Origin: Arctopsyche grandis
Lineage: Eukaryota; Arthropoda; Insecta; Trichoptera; Hydropsychidae
DNA length: 64,000 nt
Reading direction: 5' to 3'
NCBI RefSeq assembly: GCF_051622035.1
Contig: NC_135356.1
Coordinates: 6,366,079 to 6,430,078, forward strand
Shown here one piece after another: positions 46,332-57,385 of the stretch. The notes beneath the pieces are model-generated. The model was not told where the DNA came from, did no database searches, and was given only the letters and a program-made list of their open reading frames with translations. Numbering within the stretch: the stretch's first letter is position 1; each line of letters begins with the position of its first letter. A program made the translations under genes and the position numbers.

Positions 46332-46617
46332 CTTCAACATCTACGCGACCGCTTTCAACGGCATCGAGAACTGCGCCTACAGCATCGGCAAAACGAACAG
46401 TCTGCCGGCGAACGCTAAAATGGAGTCTTGGGACGACGATTCGATCCAGTTCGCGGTGCAAGTGTCTCCGGAAGTGCTCGCCTCGCAGATCACCCTGCTC
46501 GACTTTCCGGTGTTCTGCAGCATCCAGCCGGAGGAGCTCAGTTCGTGCGCTTGGACGAAGAAGAACAAGTCCATCATAGCGCCGAACGTAGTCAACTTCA
46601 CCAAGCGTTTCAATCAA
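46332..46617 (+). CDS. RalGPS-type Ral exchange factor, exon A
   Basis: RalGPS proteins load GTP on Ral GTPases through a RasGEF domain and have a C-terminal PH domain. This exon, 95 codons after a split first codon, encodes [20 protein letters not shown], then the start of the RasGEF domain: [37 protein letters not shown] and [15 protein letters not shown]. The order ([20 protein letters not shown]-x-FT+RFNQ) is that of RALGPS1/2 rather than other RasGEFs. The acceptor is TTTTTTCAG and the donor GTACTG at 46,618; the exon ends in phase 0. It is strongly GC-enriched against its surroundings. The upstream exon is only a proposal (30,029-30,084). Confidence 0.9.
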
Positions 46618-47394
46618 GTACTGTTTATTCATTTATTTATTTATTTATGTGTGTTTTTGCGTTTATCTATTGCTATTATGCGCGATTATTTATATCCTGG
46701 AATATATTTTGCGTTATCGCTACGTGCCGGTTCAGAAATTTGCGGCGTCGGATTCAAAACTCTTAGCCTTTTTGCTTCTTTTTATCTAATATCAAAGAAA
46801 TTTCATCCACTTGATTGAGCCAACTCCCATATGACTAATTGGATTTTTTTGTACAAAAATAAAAAGTTGCAGATTTTTATATGTTATTTATGTGATTGGG
46901 TTCCATTAAGCTAAACTGCATTGATTATATATGTATATTTTTATGTATGTGCTACATTACTGCAATTCGCGTTTATTATATAATAAATTTCTTTCTGTTA
47001 TAAATAATTTTTCATGTGTGTGTGTGTGTGCATAATATAATATGTAGCAATTGCGTAAAATCAATAATTGAAATCTTTTATCATGCATGTATATAATATG
47101 AATATCGTTTTTATAAAAGTTGTTATACGTATGTGAAGTAAATTTAAAACAACAAGCTCATATTTATCTCCGTCAATATGAATCATTATGAATCATTAAC
47201 CATAATCTGTCGATTATGGAGAGTTTTTCCCCCATTCTGAATGTATTTTGATAAAATCATTTGCAAATTTTACATTTAGATATAATATCTGCAAATATTT
47301 AGAACGATTTGAAATGTTTTTTTAAGAAAATTTGACTAATTATTGAAAATTAGTTGGTAAATTTTTCAATAACGTGTTAATTTTCTTAAATTCT

Positions 47395-47630
47395 ACTTTT
47401 GAAAATGGTATAAGTTCACTTTTCTCCATTTCGAGAAATATCTCGTGAAATATTGCATATAATGTTTTGCAATTTACAATATTTATAAATAATGCCGGCC
47501 TGTAATATGTACGTTTATTCTACTTTTCCGAGATTCTGGACATATCGAATTAAAATAAGTGATAACCATTTGTGAATTAAGCCAAACAGAAATCGTAATT
47601 TTAGAAATCACTTTCAAATATGTATAACGG
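47395..47630. repeat. Interspersed repeat (inverse of 9,930-10,190)
   Basis: Shares, in opposite orientation, GAGATTCTGGACATATCGAA, CGAGAAATATCTCG and CCTGTAATATGTACGTTTAT with the 10-kb copy. Termini not resolved. Confidence 0.55.
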
Positions 47631-48046
47631 CTCATATGTTCTTTGAGACTTTTAATTTATCTGTTTCGTTAGCCTTTAGTTAGTTAGGTATACTGCGTAT
47701 TATTAAAATCGGAAGATATTAAGTATAAAGTAGTTCACTCGATATTAAGTGCTTTATTATACATATATATATTTTCAATTTCATAGCTTCTGCTAAATTA
47801 TTATGGAGGTTTCATTTAAATTTTATGAAAAAGCGAAAATTTTTGCCGTCCTTTGTTCTGTCTGGTAATGGTTGTGATGAACTTTGATTGTAGAAAATTA
47901 GTAACAAATTTAGTATTTGCCATATAATGCTTTTGAACTTGGTTTTAAAATGTGACATTTTTATTTTGTTCAGGACCAAATTAATTCAATGCGATTGATA
48001 ATATATTAGTCTACTTATATATGTTTTTAGCGATTGCATAAACTGC

Positions 48047-48696
48047 CAAGGACGGATCCAAGATTTTTTCTAGGTGGGGCGATAAAAAAGAAATGCAATT
48101 AATATCCAATAAACAATGGAAATATAAAAATAAAAATTAATATTAAAAACAATGTACCGATACACTTTTTTAATACTATTGAGAATCCGTCTCCGTCTCC
48201 GTCCTTGTCGCTCTTATTTTCTAGAATTTGGGAATCACTAGCTGTAGGTAACAAAAGGACAACCATTTTGTACGCAGCGACAAAAAAAAAGAGACGAGAT
48301 ATGACTTTTCTTATAGATCTATGCCCAGTAAACACGAATCTGGTAATAAAAAATGTCGATTGGCTCGAGATTCGGAGATGTGTGTTTTTTAAATCGTGCG
48401 ATTTTTCTATATCTTGGTTTTGTTCGGTCGATGTCTCAAAATCTGTCAATTTCCTGTTCAAAATGAATATTGGAATATATAGTCGGGTATTTTATCTTTC
48501 ATTTGTAGTACTTTTCAGCTTTCAAAACTCTCTAAGTAGTCATCCAGTTCAAATCAAAAGTCAAAAGTATGTATTTTCACTTGGGTTTATTCCCACTGTT
48601 AATACTATTTTATATTGAGTATTTTCTATTGAAACAGTGTATTTTAAATCAATATATAATTTTCAAACGGCAAAGAAATTTCTGGATCCGTCCTTG
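48047..48696. mobile_element. hAT-like element (650 bp) in the RalGPS intron
   Basis: Ends CAAGGACGGATCCAAG and (reverse complement) CAAGGACGGATCCAG; flanks TAAACTGC and TAAATTGA match 6/8. Internal sequence CAATTAATATCCAATAAACA resembles the hAT relic near 24,850. The minus-strand frame 48,461-48,099 begins MNRKLTDFET, which may be a worn transposase N-terminus. Confidence 0.65.
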
Positions 48697-50349
48697 TAAA
48701 TTGATTCTTCATCCATTTTACTTCAATCTGAAATATTGAATTGAAAATTCCATCTCCGACTAAATTAACTCGTTATGGACTGTAAATATATACTCTGTGT
48801 TTTTTTTATAAAACTTCATTCAAAGACCGTCAATACAGCGTGTGTTTTTAAATCCTCCAAATTTCATACGAAAAAAAAATTATTTAGTTTCAAACTTTCA
48901 TTCATACCAGCATAGCTTTATCCAAAAAACTAATTTAAAAAAATATATGAATTTATCTATAATATTCAGAGAAGATTTCAAATCCTCAGCTATCGAAATT
49001 CACTGGTTTTTTCCAGCTTATCAAATTCAAATGAATTACACAATATGTAGATATCGCTTATTTCGTGAAATTGTATTGAAATGTATATACATTTTATACA
49101 AAATTGAATACGGCAATCATTTCTACTTGAGAAATAATGATCTGAACATTTATACGGTCGAAGAAACTGTTAAGAAGCTGTGTTCAAATTTTCAATTCAA
49201 TTGATAGAAAGGTTTAATTTGCAAAACCTACTATTTTTTACAGTTACTTTGCGAAAAATATATACATTGAGAATTTTTGGAATATTCCAGCTGTTCATAA
49301 TGAGTTGATATAAATATAGTCTCGACAGTCAATATCTACCACACTATCAAAATATAATACGTTCTCGAAGAAAACAATCACAAGGATTCATCAGAAGTTA
49401 TGAAACGTATGCGACAAACTCATTGTCATTTTTTGCAATTATACGGCTTCACTATATTACTCAATATGTATAATGAACAGTTCTAATATAAACAAGCAAG
49501 CTTTCTTACATATTACGCATGCATACTGGTATTTATATGCTTACATTGATACTGATTGAATTTTTATGTCTTTTCAATGCCATATTTATCCAATGTTATT
49601 CTAATCCAACGAATACATATGCATTTCAGTTATCTGTCAATGTTAACCAAAGCTTTGTAGATTAATCACCGTTCGTGTATACATTTGTATATTTATGATT
49701 TTTCACCGGCAAGATATTTATCGGGCGTCCCGAATTTTGTTTATTTAAACTGGATACGTTAATCAATAGCCACTCTACAACACTTCAAATATGACTAATG
49801 TTAATCATGTACCTAATGCATACAATGTATGCACTTGTTCTTTGTGTGTGTGTGCTTGCACCGGTGTATTGCACAACACTATGCATCATCCCGAATGAAT
49901 TTTTTATCAAAGTAATCTGGAGTGTGTAAAGCTATTACACCGGCTCACTCTATATTGTTGTTTATCATTTTTTACATACTTCCTTTACGTTTCACTTACG
50001 ATTACAATTCGGGAAAAAGTTTGCCTCTTATCCGATCGTTTTAATACTTTTTTTTACCCTTTCTGAAGTAATTCGAGTTGATGAATTGTCGCTACTTTTA
50101 ATCAAAGTATGCGTATTGTAAACATTGTGTGTTATTTCAATAAGTTAATACCAAACGATACATTCTAGTGAAAATGTGCAAAATTTAACCAACACTGAGA
50201 TCGGCTTAGATTTTTTGTATTCGGTAATAGTATATAATTTTTGTATATGTTTGTGTTACAGTGAAAGTATATTTCAAGTGAAAATGTATCAAACAATGAA
50301 TTTACAACGTTTAACTCCCATAAATTTAACCCTAAAAACCCAATCTTAA

Positions 50350-50664
50350 CACAATGGCGGCCGCTGACTCATATTTGTATCATGTTGGGTGCACGACGCT
50401 TAGTGGCCGCTGGTACATACATACATATGTACATATGTATCAGTCGGCTGATATATTTTTGTATCACGTTTGCGTCAATCGTTTGTGGCCGATGATACAA
50501 TTTTGTATCACGTTTTCGTCATAAACAAATATATATCAGCGGACTGAAAAATATATTCTGCACGTAAAAAATATTCGCGCAGTCGTGAATCATATATGTA
50601 TCAGCGGCCAGGAAGCGTTGTGCACCCAACATGATACAAATATGAGTCAGCGGCCACCATAGTG
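50350..50664. mobile_element. TTAA-flanked MITE (315 bp)
   Basis: Flanked by TTAA on both sides (50,346-50,349 and 50,665-50,668). The inverted ends are CACAATGGCGGCCGCTGACT and complement CACTATGGTGGCCGCTGACT, continuing for about 55 bp (CATATTTGTATCATGTTGGG, TGCACRACGCTT). Internal short repeats of TGATAC...TTTTGTATCACGTTT add more hairpins. TTAA duplication suggests mobilisation by a piggyBac-type transposase, although these ends differ from the CCCTTTG type. Confidence 0.85.
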
Positions 50665-50836
50665 TTAACCTAACCCAATAAATAGGGCCAACCCTTACTT
50701 AACCTAACCTATCCTAGCCCTTAAATAATACCCACCCTAACAATCTAATCTTAAATTAATAAAACCAACCCTTAAAATGTATCTGGTTATTATTTCACTG
50801 AAACGTCATTGAAAATATATTTTCACTTGAAATATA

Positions 50837-51046
50837 TATTTTTTTTTTGATTTTTAAATGCTTTTTATTATTACGAAATTATGTTCACAATACTTCTTAT
50901 ATCTATTTTAATAGCTACTGATCCACTGATCATTTTCTATTTTACAATTTAATTTAATTTGGTTAGTAATCATAATATTATATTATTCTAATGTTAATCT
51001 ACAGCATAATAGGAAAAAGAGCTCAAAAACCTATTTACAATCCTAG
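50837..51046 (-). mobile_element. Jockey-type LINE 3' end with poly(A)
   Basis: A T-run then TTTTTAAATGCTTTTTATTA...GGAAAAAGAGCTCAAAAACC, which recurs almost identically at 59,897-60,055, where it follows a jockey RT C-terminus. On the minus strand it is a 3' untranslated region with poly(A) tail. This copy has no coding part. Confidence 0.75.
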
Positions 51047-51339
51047 CACTTGAAATATAATTTCTCTGTGATATATGGACTTTCTCTAATTTCCGAAAAA
51101 AATTGATGGTTGCTTTGTTAGCAGTCAAATCATGCGAGAATATTTATAATGGAAAGAAGTTTTACTTTTCAAAAATTCCAACCGTCATCAGTCAAGCGAT
51201 CCAAATTATACATTTGAACTTTAAAAGCAATATGTGTGTTCTTTGAAATTTCGAAATAAATACCTAAACGTATCGACGAAGTTTATATTTATGAACATTC
51301 AGTAACTTGTATGTGACATTGCATTCTCTATCATATCAG

Positions 51340-51503
51340 GTGAGCTTTTGGACCGTGGAGGAAATTTTAACCGGTTCAACGGCCAAACGGCGGTCTGAGA
51401 TATTATCCCACTTCATAAAGGTGGCCCAAAAGCTACTCGAAATGAAGAACATTCATTCTCTGTTTGCCGTCGTGTCCGGGCTACACAGTGCCAGCATTTA
51501 CAG
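51340..51503 (+). CDS. RalGPS-type Ral exchange factor, exon B
   Basis: Continues the RasGEF domain directly from [61 protein letters not shown]-x-VREIL, KR-x-EIL-x-HFIKIAK and NLHSLM-x-VVS are the core catalytic helices of Cdc25-type exchange factors. The acceptor is ATATCAG. The exon holds 54 codons plus two bases (AG) before GTACCT; the split Arg codon is completed by A at 51,584. Phase matches both neighbours. Confidence 0.95.
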
Positions 51504-51583
51504 GTACCTATTAACACTTTCATTCCAACCGTACACGTGTCTTTGCCATAGTTATTGAACCCGATGTTTGACCTTTCGTCTAG

Positions 51584-51726
51584 ATTGACGTCTACTTGGG
51601 CGCACGTGCCGAAGAAGGAACGGCAAATTCTAGATCGCTTACAGGAGCTGTTCAGCACCACAAACAACTGGTGCAATCTGAGAGATTTCATCTCCAATGC
51701 TGAACTGCCGTGCATTCCCTACATCG
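51584..51726 (+). CDS. RalGPS-type Ral exchange factor, exon C
   Basis: Encodes LTSTWAHVPKKERQILDRLQ, ELFSTTNNWCNLRDFISNAE, LPCIPYIG. This is the RasGEF segment around the conserved L-x-x-TW and P-x-IP(Y/F)-x-G motifs. The intron before it is 80 bp (GTACCT...TCGTCTAG) and the one after is 80 bp. It leaves one base (G) before GTACGA and continues in phase. Confidence 0.95.
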
Positions 51727-51806
51727 GTACGAAAACACCGTTCATATTCTGAATATTGTCCTGAAAGTGCGTTTTCAGTTGGTCACTGACTCGGTTTGAT
51801 TTTCAG

Positions 51807-52017
51807 GAGTGTTCCTGACCGATTTGGTGTATCTGGATATGGCGAATAGCGAATTGGAACCACCCAATCCTAAAATGGACGCTATCCTCACTTGCATCAC
51901 GTACTTTAAAAAGAGCAACTATTTTGTTCTCAAGCCGGAGCTCGCCGTGCAAGACTATCTCAGGAGCTTGCGTTACATCGAAGAGCTGCAAAAATTCCAT
52001 GAAGACGATCAATATAA
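51807..52017 (+). CDS. RalGPS-type Ral exchange factor, exon D
   Basis: Encodes VFLTDLVYLDMANSELEPPN, PKMDAILTCITYFKKSNYFV, LKPELAVQDYLRSLRYIEEL and QKFHEDDQYK. GVFLTDL-x-Y-D and YLRSLRYIEELQKF close the RasGEF domain and follow the RALGPS pattern closely. The acceptor is TTTTCAG and the donor GTAAGT at 52,018, leaving two bases (AA) completed by G at 53,871 to give Lys. Confidence 0.95.
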
Positions 52018-52073
52018 GTAAGTTGTTGTCGGTAGATTGCCTACAAGAGTCCTTTCTATCCATTTGATCTCAA

Positions 52074-52646
52074 CCCCTTGAATGCTGACCAACGCCGATC
52101 GGCGTCTTGCCAACAATTCCATTAGCCTGAAATACGCCGATAGGCGTTGTTTTTTGAGTATGTAAAAAATAAACATGAATACCACCCCCTTAACCTTTCC
52201 AGGTAGCATTGAAAAAAAAATGCATTGAACATGGGTCGTGTAATCCCTTGTCAATATTTATGAAGACAGGTTTACACATGGAATTTCTGAATTTATAACC
52301 ATAGCAGAATTTCCCAATGGAAATCTCTAGCTGCTGAGTATTTTAGATTGTGCCTTGGCATTTAGATTGTGAGCATTACATTTTAACAACAATGAAGAAG
52401 ATGGAACTAGTTTTGGAAAAATACATTCATTAATAGGCTTCTTTTGTTTATTTTATATAAGATATATTAGAGAGTCTAAACACTTGAAATCCGGGTAATA
52501 TAGGGTAGTGATCTAGGGTTTTTTTGGATTGGCTACAATTTTTAAACCTGCTTTAAATTGGATTTCTAAATAATTCTAGTTGGAAATGTTGGCGAAATTT
52601 TCAGCGTGGCGGGCTTTCAACAGAATAGACGTCAGCACTCAAAGGG
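52074..52646 (+). mobile_element. Internally deleted piggyBac (573 bp)
   Basis: Ends CCCCTTGAATGCTGAC and (reverse complement) CCCTTTGAGTGCTGACG. Flanks TCAA (52,070-52,073) and TTAA (52,647-52,650) represent a TTAA target with one change. At about 52,376-52,430 it still encodes HFNNNEEDGTSFGKI, matching HFNNNEEDDTSMGKI in the piggyBac relic at 60.8 kb. It is therefore a deletion derivative of that family or a near relative. Confidence 0.85.
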
Positions 52647-52747
52647 TTAAGTCACATTCCAAAGTTTCTTTTGAACAATCGTAGTGTTGCGTAGGGGTGG
52701 GTTCAGGATCCCAATGAAAGACCAAAGTCGCTTCACAGCATTTATTC

Positions 52748-52955
52748 AACGGCTCGGATTATTCCGCAAAAAGCGATCTCGCACAAGTCACTAAAATCTC
52801 GATCACGGAACATCTAGCACTTGAGCCCTCGTTAGTACAAAATTTCGCGTGGCCAGTTTTCGATTGATGGAGATTTTGGGTGTCAGATGTTCCGTGATCG
52901 AGATTTTAGTGACTTGCTCGAGATTGCTTTTTGCGGAACAATCACCGAACCCAAC
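52748..52955. mobile_element. Foldback MITE, family 'GTGATTATT', copy C
   Basis: The left arm GGATTATTCCGCAAAAAGCG...GATCACGGAACATCTAGCA is mirrored by TGTCAGATGTTCCGTGATC...GCTTTTTGCGGAACAATC. Located in the RalGPS intron. Confidence 0.8.
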
Positions 52956-53545
52956 GATTCAGGAGGTCCACACCAGATACTTGATCTACCGTGTGTACCT
53001 CCTTATAAAGGACGAGTTGCCCAGCATAGCATCCCCGATCCGTTTGTGTGTCTATTGTCTAGGCACGTAGCACTCGCCCGGGCTAATGAGAACTCCAGCG
53101 TATCCTTTGTTCGGGCAATTACCGAGTCCGGGGGTCTCTAGTGTTCACCCACGAATCCACTTAGACAGTGGATACTCTCTCTCTCATGCTCTCACATTAC
53201 AGTAATATTGCATAGTAAGCGATTAATTAATTTATAAATTTATATGCACTGTCCTTCACAAAGGTGTCTCCTGGCACCTCGCAAGAATGCATCCACTGTC
53301 TTAGGGACGGGCCGCACCGCTCAACTCTCGAACAACTTGGTTGAGGGCGACCAGACCAATGCATGCAGGTAGATGGGACATGCCACACTCGTCAACTTGT
53401 TTGTCGCACACATTTCCATACATTTTTTCGTGTCGCGCAACAAGTCGGCCGACAAAGTTGCACGGTGCGGCCCGGCACTTAGAAGACCTGACGCACTCAG
53501 GGAGGGCATTGCACACGAGCACACCCCTGTGATAAACACCACCAG
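52956..53545. other. GC-enriched segment of unknown origin
   Basis: Clearly less AT-rich than the rest of the intron, with overlapping frames on both strands but no domain I recognise. Several short inverted motifs (GGTGCGGCCCGGC / GGGCCGCACCG) are present. It could be a solo LTR or the body of another transposon. Confidence 0.35.
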
Positions 53546-53679
53546 CTGTCTTCTTTTTTTCTTACTCTACCTACAACTAAATTGTTATTATTTCTAGTAT
53601 AATAACTGTGTATATATCTATTTCTTATTGTATAATCCTTAAAATACTTACAATCTAACTTATAAACAAAAGACAATGT

Positions 53680-53862
53680 ACTAAGATTTAAACCGACTCA
53701 TCCATCCCGATTCATCCGACATACTTTTAATACTTTTTAATCTACCCACATTCAAAATACCTCTCATGGCTTTATTTTGTAATTTTTGTACACCATCGTA
53801 TTCGTGAATTCGACTCCAGATACATGTTGGATTTTGATATTTCTTCAATAAAATTGGTGCCG
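53680..53862 (-). pseudogene. Antisense LINE RT C-terminal scrap beside a splice acceptor
   Basis: The minus strand reads KYQNPTCIWSRIHEYDGVQK, then LQNKAMRGILNVGRLKSIKS. IWSP-x-Q-x-LQNKAMR is the pattern after the RT core of jockey/CR1-type LINEs. It ends within about 10 bp of the RalGPS acceptor CGTGTTCCAG. A TACGATGGTGTACAAAA match to its YDGVQK codons lies at about 54,178-54,194. Confidence 0.7.
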
Positions 53863-53870
53863 TGTTCCAG

Positions 53871-54062
53871 GATATCTTTGAAATTGGAGCCGCCGTCGAA
53901 CGCCAACAGTCCCAGCAGCTCGAAGGACTCGGTCGAGAAACCTGGACGGTCCAGCGGCGTGTCACCGTCGCACCGAAGCATCACCGGTTCGTTTAAAATA
54001 TCGGCCATCTCGTTGCAGGCCAAGCTGATGGGTCATCGCCGTTGCCAATCGCTTGGCAATAG
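53871..54062 (+). CDS. RalGPS-type Ral exchange factor, exon E (last one seen)
   Basis: Completes YK and continues ISLKLEPPSNANSPSSSKDS, VEKPGRSSGVSPSHRSITGS, FKISAISLQAKLMGHRRCQS, LGN. The YKLSL+IEP-type start and the Ser/Pro-rich linker with a HR+SQSLGN motif fit the region between the RasGEF and PH domains of RALGPS. The acceptor is GTGTTCCAG and the donor GTAAGA at 54,063, leaving AG. No PH-domain exon was recognised in the remaining 10 kb, so the gene presumably continues beyond the window. With the proposed first exon, 350 residues are visible. Confidence 0.9.
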
Positions 54063-55130
54063 GTAAGAATTTCACGCCACTTTATATCGTACATATATTT
54101 GTATTTGTTTGTTAAAATGTTTACGTTGTTATACTTGTGTTGTTTTTGTGTTCCGTTTATTATTTTTTGTTTACTTTTTGTACACCATCGTAACCACTGA
54201 TTCTTTCCATTCTTCAATCTGCGGCTTGATTTTAGACGGAACATTTTTTATATGGTTTCAACATAGGTAGTTTTAAAGTGTTATTTAGTATGTGTATTTG
54301 ATTAATATGAAATAATGAGATTGAAGATTTTAAATATATACCGCTAGAAATTACAATATTGTTGAAGCATAAGTTCTGCAAATGTTTATTATAATTATTG
54401 TTTCGTTTACATCGATTGCATAACGCATCGAATTCGTATTGTCCTTTTTGCAAAATGGTTTGGATCGATTGCCAATTTGCACAAAGGATTTAGGAGATTT
54501 TATGACATTACAACTGGGCTATCATCATTGGTGATAAGAACTGCACAGGAAGACCTCGAAAATGATATCACGAGTAGAATTGATAATGGAAAACATACAT
54601 ATAGTGCACTTTATATTCGACCCACATAATGACTCAAATTTAGCTGATATAATTTTTCGTACATTACATAACTATGTATAGTCGTTCCGATGAGCGTGAG
54701 ACTTACAAGAACCAAGCATGCTGTCGCATTCGTGCAATGTATTGTAACATTGTAAGGACGTAAAATTAATTCTCTATTTTTATTTAATTATTTTTTATTC
54801 AACTATATAATATTATTACAATATAATTCAATGCAAGGTCTTTAATAATATTACTGTAAATTTTGCAGTCCATAACATGACGTTGACAATTACTTTTATC
54901 GTCTAAAAAATACAAATTTCCATCAATATAAAATATATACGTATTCCATAAATAAATTAATAATATCAACAACTTACGTATTTTATATTAAAATTTTATT
55001 AATGTAAATATTTCAAAATACCAAAGATCAAAATTCAATGCGAAACTGAAACGAAATGTAATTGGTCAATGCGGGTCGAGTGGGAGGTGAATGCGATAGA
55101 ATGTACATTTAACGTAAGTCTCTAATTGGG
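54063..55130. other. Start of a further RalGPS intron
   Basis: Contains a short antisense LINE match (about 54,178-54,194), a frame at 54,232-54,453 (minus) with Cys pairs (CNRC) but no named domain, and AT-rich sequence. No exon recognised. Confidence 0.4.
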
Positions 55131-55133
55131 TTT

Positions 55134-55514
55134 GGTGCATCCGCTCTAAAATCGCCAGATTAACAGAACGGCAGCTTTAAACGTAATTCTCGTTTTCTCG
55201 AATGATAGATAGCACATCAGATGACGAGTAACCTTTCGATGTGCACAGATGCAATTATTAAAATTGAGTTGGATCTTTCCTTAAGTTCAATAAGGCAAGA
55301 TTCGGAACTTATCGAATCTTGCCTTATTAAACTCGCCTGAAAGATCCAACTCAATTTTAATAATTACCATTTTAATAATTGCATCTGTGCACATCGAAAG
55401 GCTATCCGTCATCTGATGTGCAATCTATCATTCGAGAAGACGAGAATTGCATTTAAAGCAGCTGTCCGTTAATCTGTCGTTCAATTTGTCTGGCGATTTT
55501 AGAGCGGATGCACC
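55134..55514. mobile_element. Large foldback MITE (381 bp)
   Basis: Ends GGTGCATCCGCTCTAAAATC and its inverse. The arms are complementary over about 170 bp each, including CATCAGATGACG / CGTCATCTGATG and AGATCCAACTCAATTTTAAT. The extreme length of pairing gives a very stable hairpin. No clear target duplication was found. Confidence 0.85.
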
Positions 55515-55519
55515 GCATC

Positions 55520-56930
55520 CCTCTAATTTGTAAACGTCATAAATTCAAAAGTATATTTTTTGATAGAGATAATTGAATCCCTTAATGGTTGACTTTTGTT
55601 TTGTATCACTTTTATCGAACTTTTTCAACTTTTTTTACACTTATGGTTATAATTTTTTTTTAAATGGCTTCACCAGTTCAGGCAACGATATGTTACAATA
55701 TCATAGAGAGTCAAATATCACCAGGACATAGCCAAGTAAGTACCAAGTGATGTGCACGAACAAACTACATACATACATAGTTCGTTTGTCAATTTTTTCT
55801 TTTGGTGCACTAAAACTGGCCTGATTGGTTAGTGTATGTACGAAATGTACACTTGGACCGCAACATATAATTCATCTATGTTCATATAAAAAGTAGATGG
55901 TATGTCATTTCCTCGACAAAGAATCTTCAATCAAAAATTTAACAGATTCTCATTATTTGAAAACACAACTCGGAGAATCTAAATTATATATCAAATCTTC
56001 TTCAAATACTACAAATTATTCACAAGCGAAAATCTATTTCGATATATACATATAAATGGATGTGTTAAAATTGCTACTCCTAAGTCATATCATTTCGATA
56101 GTCTCGGACAGCTGTGTTGGCGGTTGCGTGTTTCCGTTTAAGATATCCCCATTTAACAGCATGCATTTTACTTTTAGTATTTAAAAAAAAATACACAGTG
56201 GTTAATTCGCATTCATAACAGGATATATGTATATATAATTCATATTTATCGTTATGTTATGTTCATACAATTGTCTCATTGACCCCCCCCCCCCCCCCTC
56301 CGCTTTATCTGTTGACTTCTATGCCCTTTAAATAATACACATCCACTACGTTGAAAATCTTTGATACGAATCGTGAAACTAATTGATGCATTGAAACGTA
56401 TGTATACGAGCTAGAACTTATGCTTCAAATAATGTATTCGAAAATCACAGATCTTTAGACATTTGAAATGGAAAGAGTTACGCTAGGCTAAATCTCCTTC
56501 ATTGTTATAACCATTTTGATTAATTTTAACTGTCGCATTCAAACTACAAAGTTTCGTCACCGCAAAGTTCACTTTTTCTATTCATATGTTGTATCATTTA
56601 TAATGATAAGAGCAGGATGACAATATTCAATGGCTTTTTTTTTCAATGCACAAAACAATAAGAGATAATAATAATCACTTAATCAATGGCTCCGCAACAA
56701 ACTTTCTTTGCTGAATCGTTTTGCTTGTTTTTAAACAGAATATAATTACACTTGACACTCTTCGACGGACTTTCACGCTGTTAACCCTTACCAGTTTAAT
56801 ATATGTATATGTATATTTTTAATACAAACAAGTTTTTATTACTTTTATGTTGAAAATTTTGCTTTTTGTTTACTCTTTAGTTGAAAATAATTTTGAACAT
56901 TAAAATTGTGGTGCTACTTTAATATGCGAT
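55520..56930. other. Gene-free stretch
   Basis: A C-run at 56,282-56,299 and AT-rich sequence. No domain, transposon end or exon recognised. Confidence 0.4.
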
Positions 56931-56934
56931 CTAC

Positions 56935-57385
56935 CTTTGATTCGCAGACGACTATTTTATTTTATTTGTATCGTAGCAACGACCTGTTTATTAAAATTTT
57001 TGTTTTTTCCTGCCGCCCCATAATGTTGTCGAAGCATTTCAATCAAAATATCGTTAGCAGAGAAGAAAATACCGACCCTAGCAACCTAATCTTAAATAAA
57101 TAATGCCAACCCTAACTTAACCTAACCTAACCGTTAAATAAATAGGTGTTAAAAAACATATCTTAGCAGCCAACACCTATTTATTTAAGGGTCAGGTTAG
57201 GTTAGGTTAAGTTAGTGTTGGGGCTATTCATTTAAGATTATGTTGTTAGGGTCGGTGTTATTCAGTCTCAGTGTCACACGCGAGAACTGAGACAGTGAGA
57301 CCGCATATTAAAGTAAAAACGTGAAGGTAGATCGCATACTAAAGTAGATATGTGAAGGCATACTAAAGTAGCACCAAAAGTTACT
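56935..57385. repeat. TAACC-rich interspersed repeat, copy 2
   Basis: Same block order as 1-420: TGTTTTTTCCTGCCGCC, CTAACTTAACCTAACCTAAC, a hairpin around AGCCAACACCTATTTATTTA, GTCTCAGTGTCACACGCGAG, and CCGCATATTAAAG-type units. Confidence 0.75.

Larger units (their letters stand above)
46618..51339 (+). other. RalGPS intron (4.7 kb)
   Basis: Contains the interspersed repeat at 47,395-47,630, a hAT-like element (48,047-48,696), a TTAA MITE (50,350-50,664), CCTAA-rich sequence (50,665-50,775) and a jockey 3' end (50,837-51,046). A GT run lies at about 47,016-47,030. No additional exon was recognised. Confidence 0.8.
52018..53870 (+). other. RalGPS intron (1.85 kb)
   Basis: Holds an internally deleted piggyBac (52,074-52,646), a foldback MITE (52,748-52,955), a higher-GC block (52,955-53,540) of unknown origin, and an antisense LINE scrap ending right at the splice acceptor. 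No extra exon seen. Confidence 0.8.

Noticed and set aside
46315-46632. 105-residue minus-strand frame over the RalGPS exon
   Set aside because: Antisense shadow of a GC-rich exon whose plus frame carries the RasGEF motifs.
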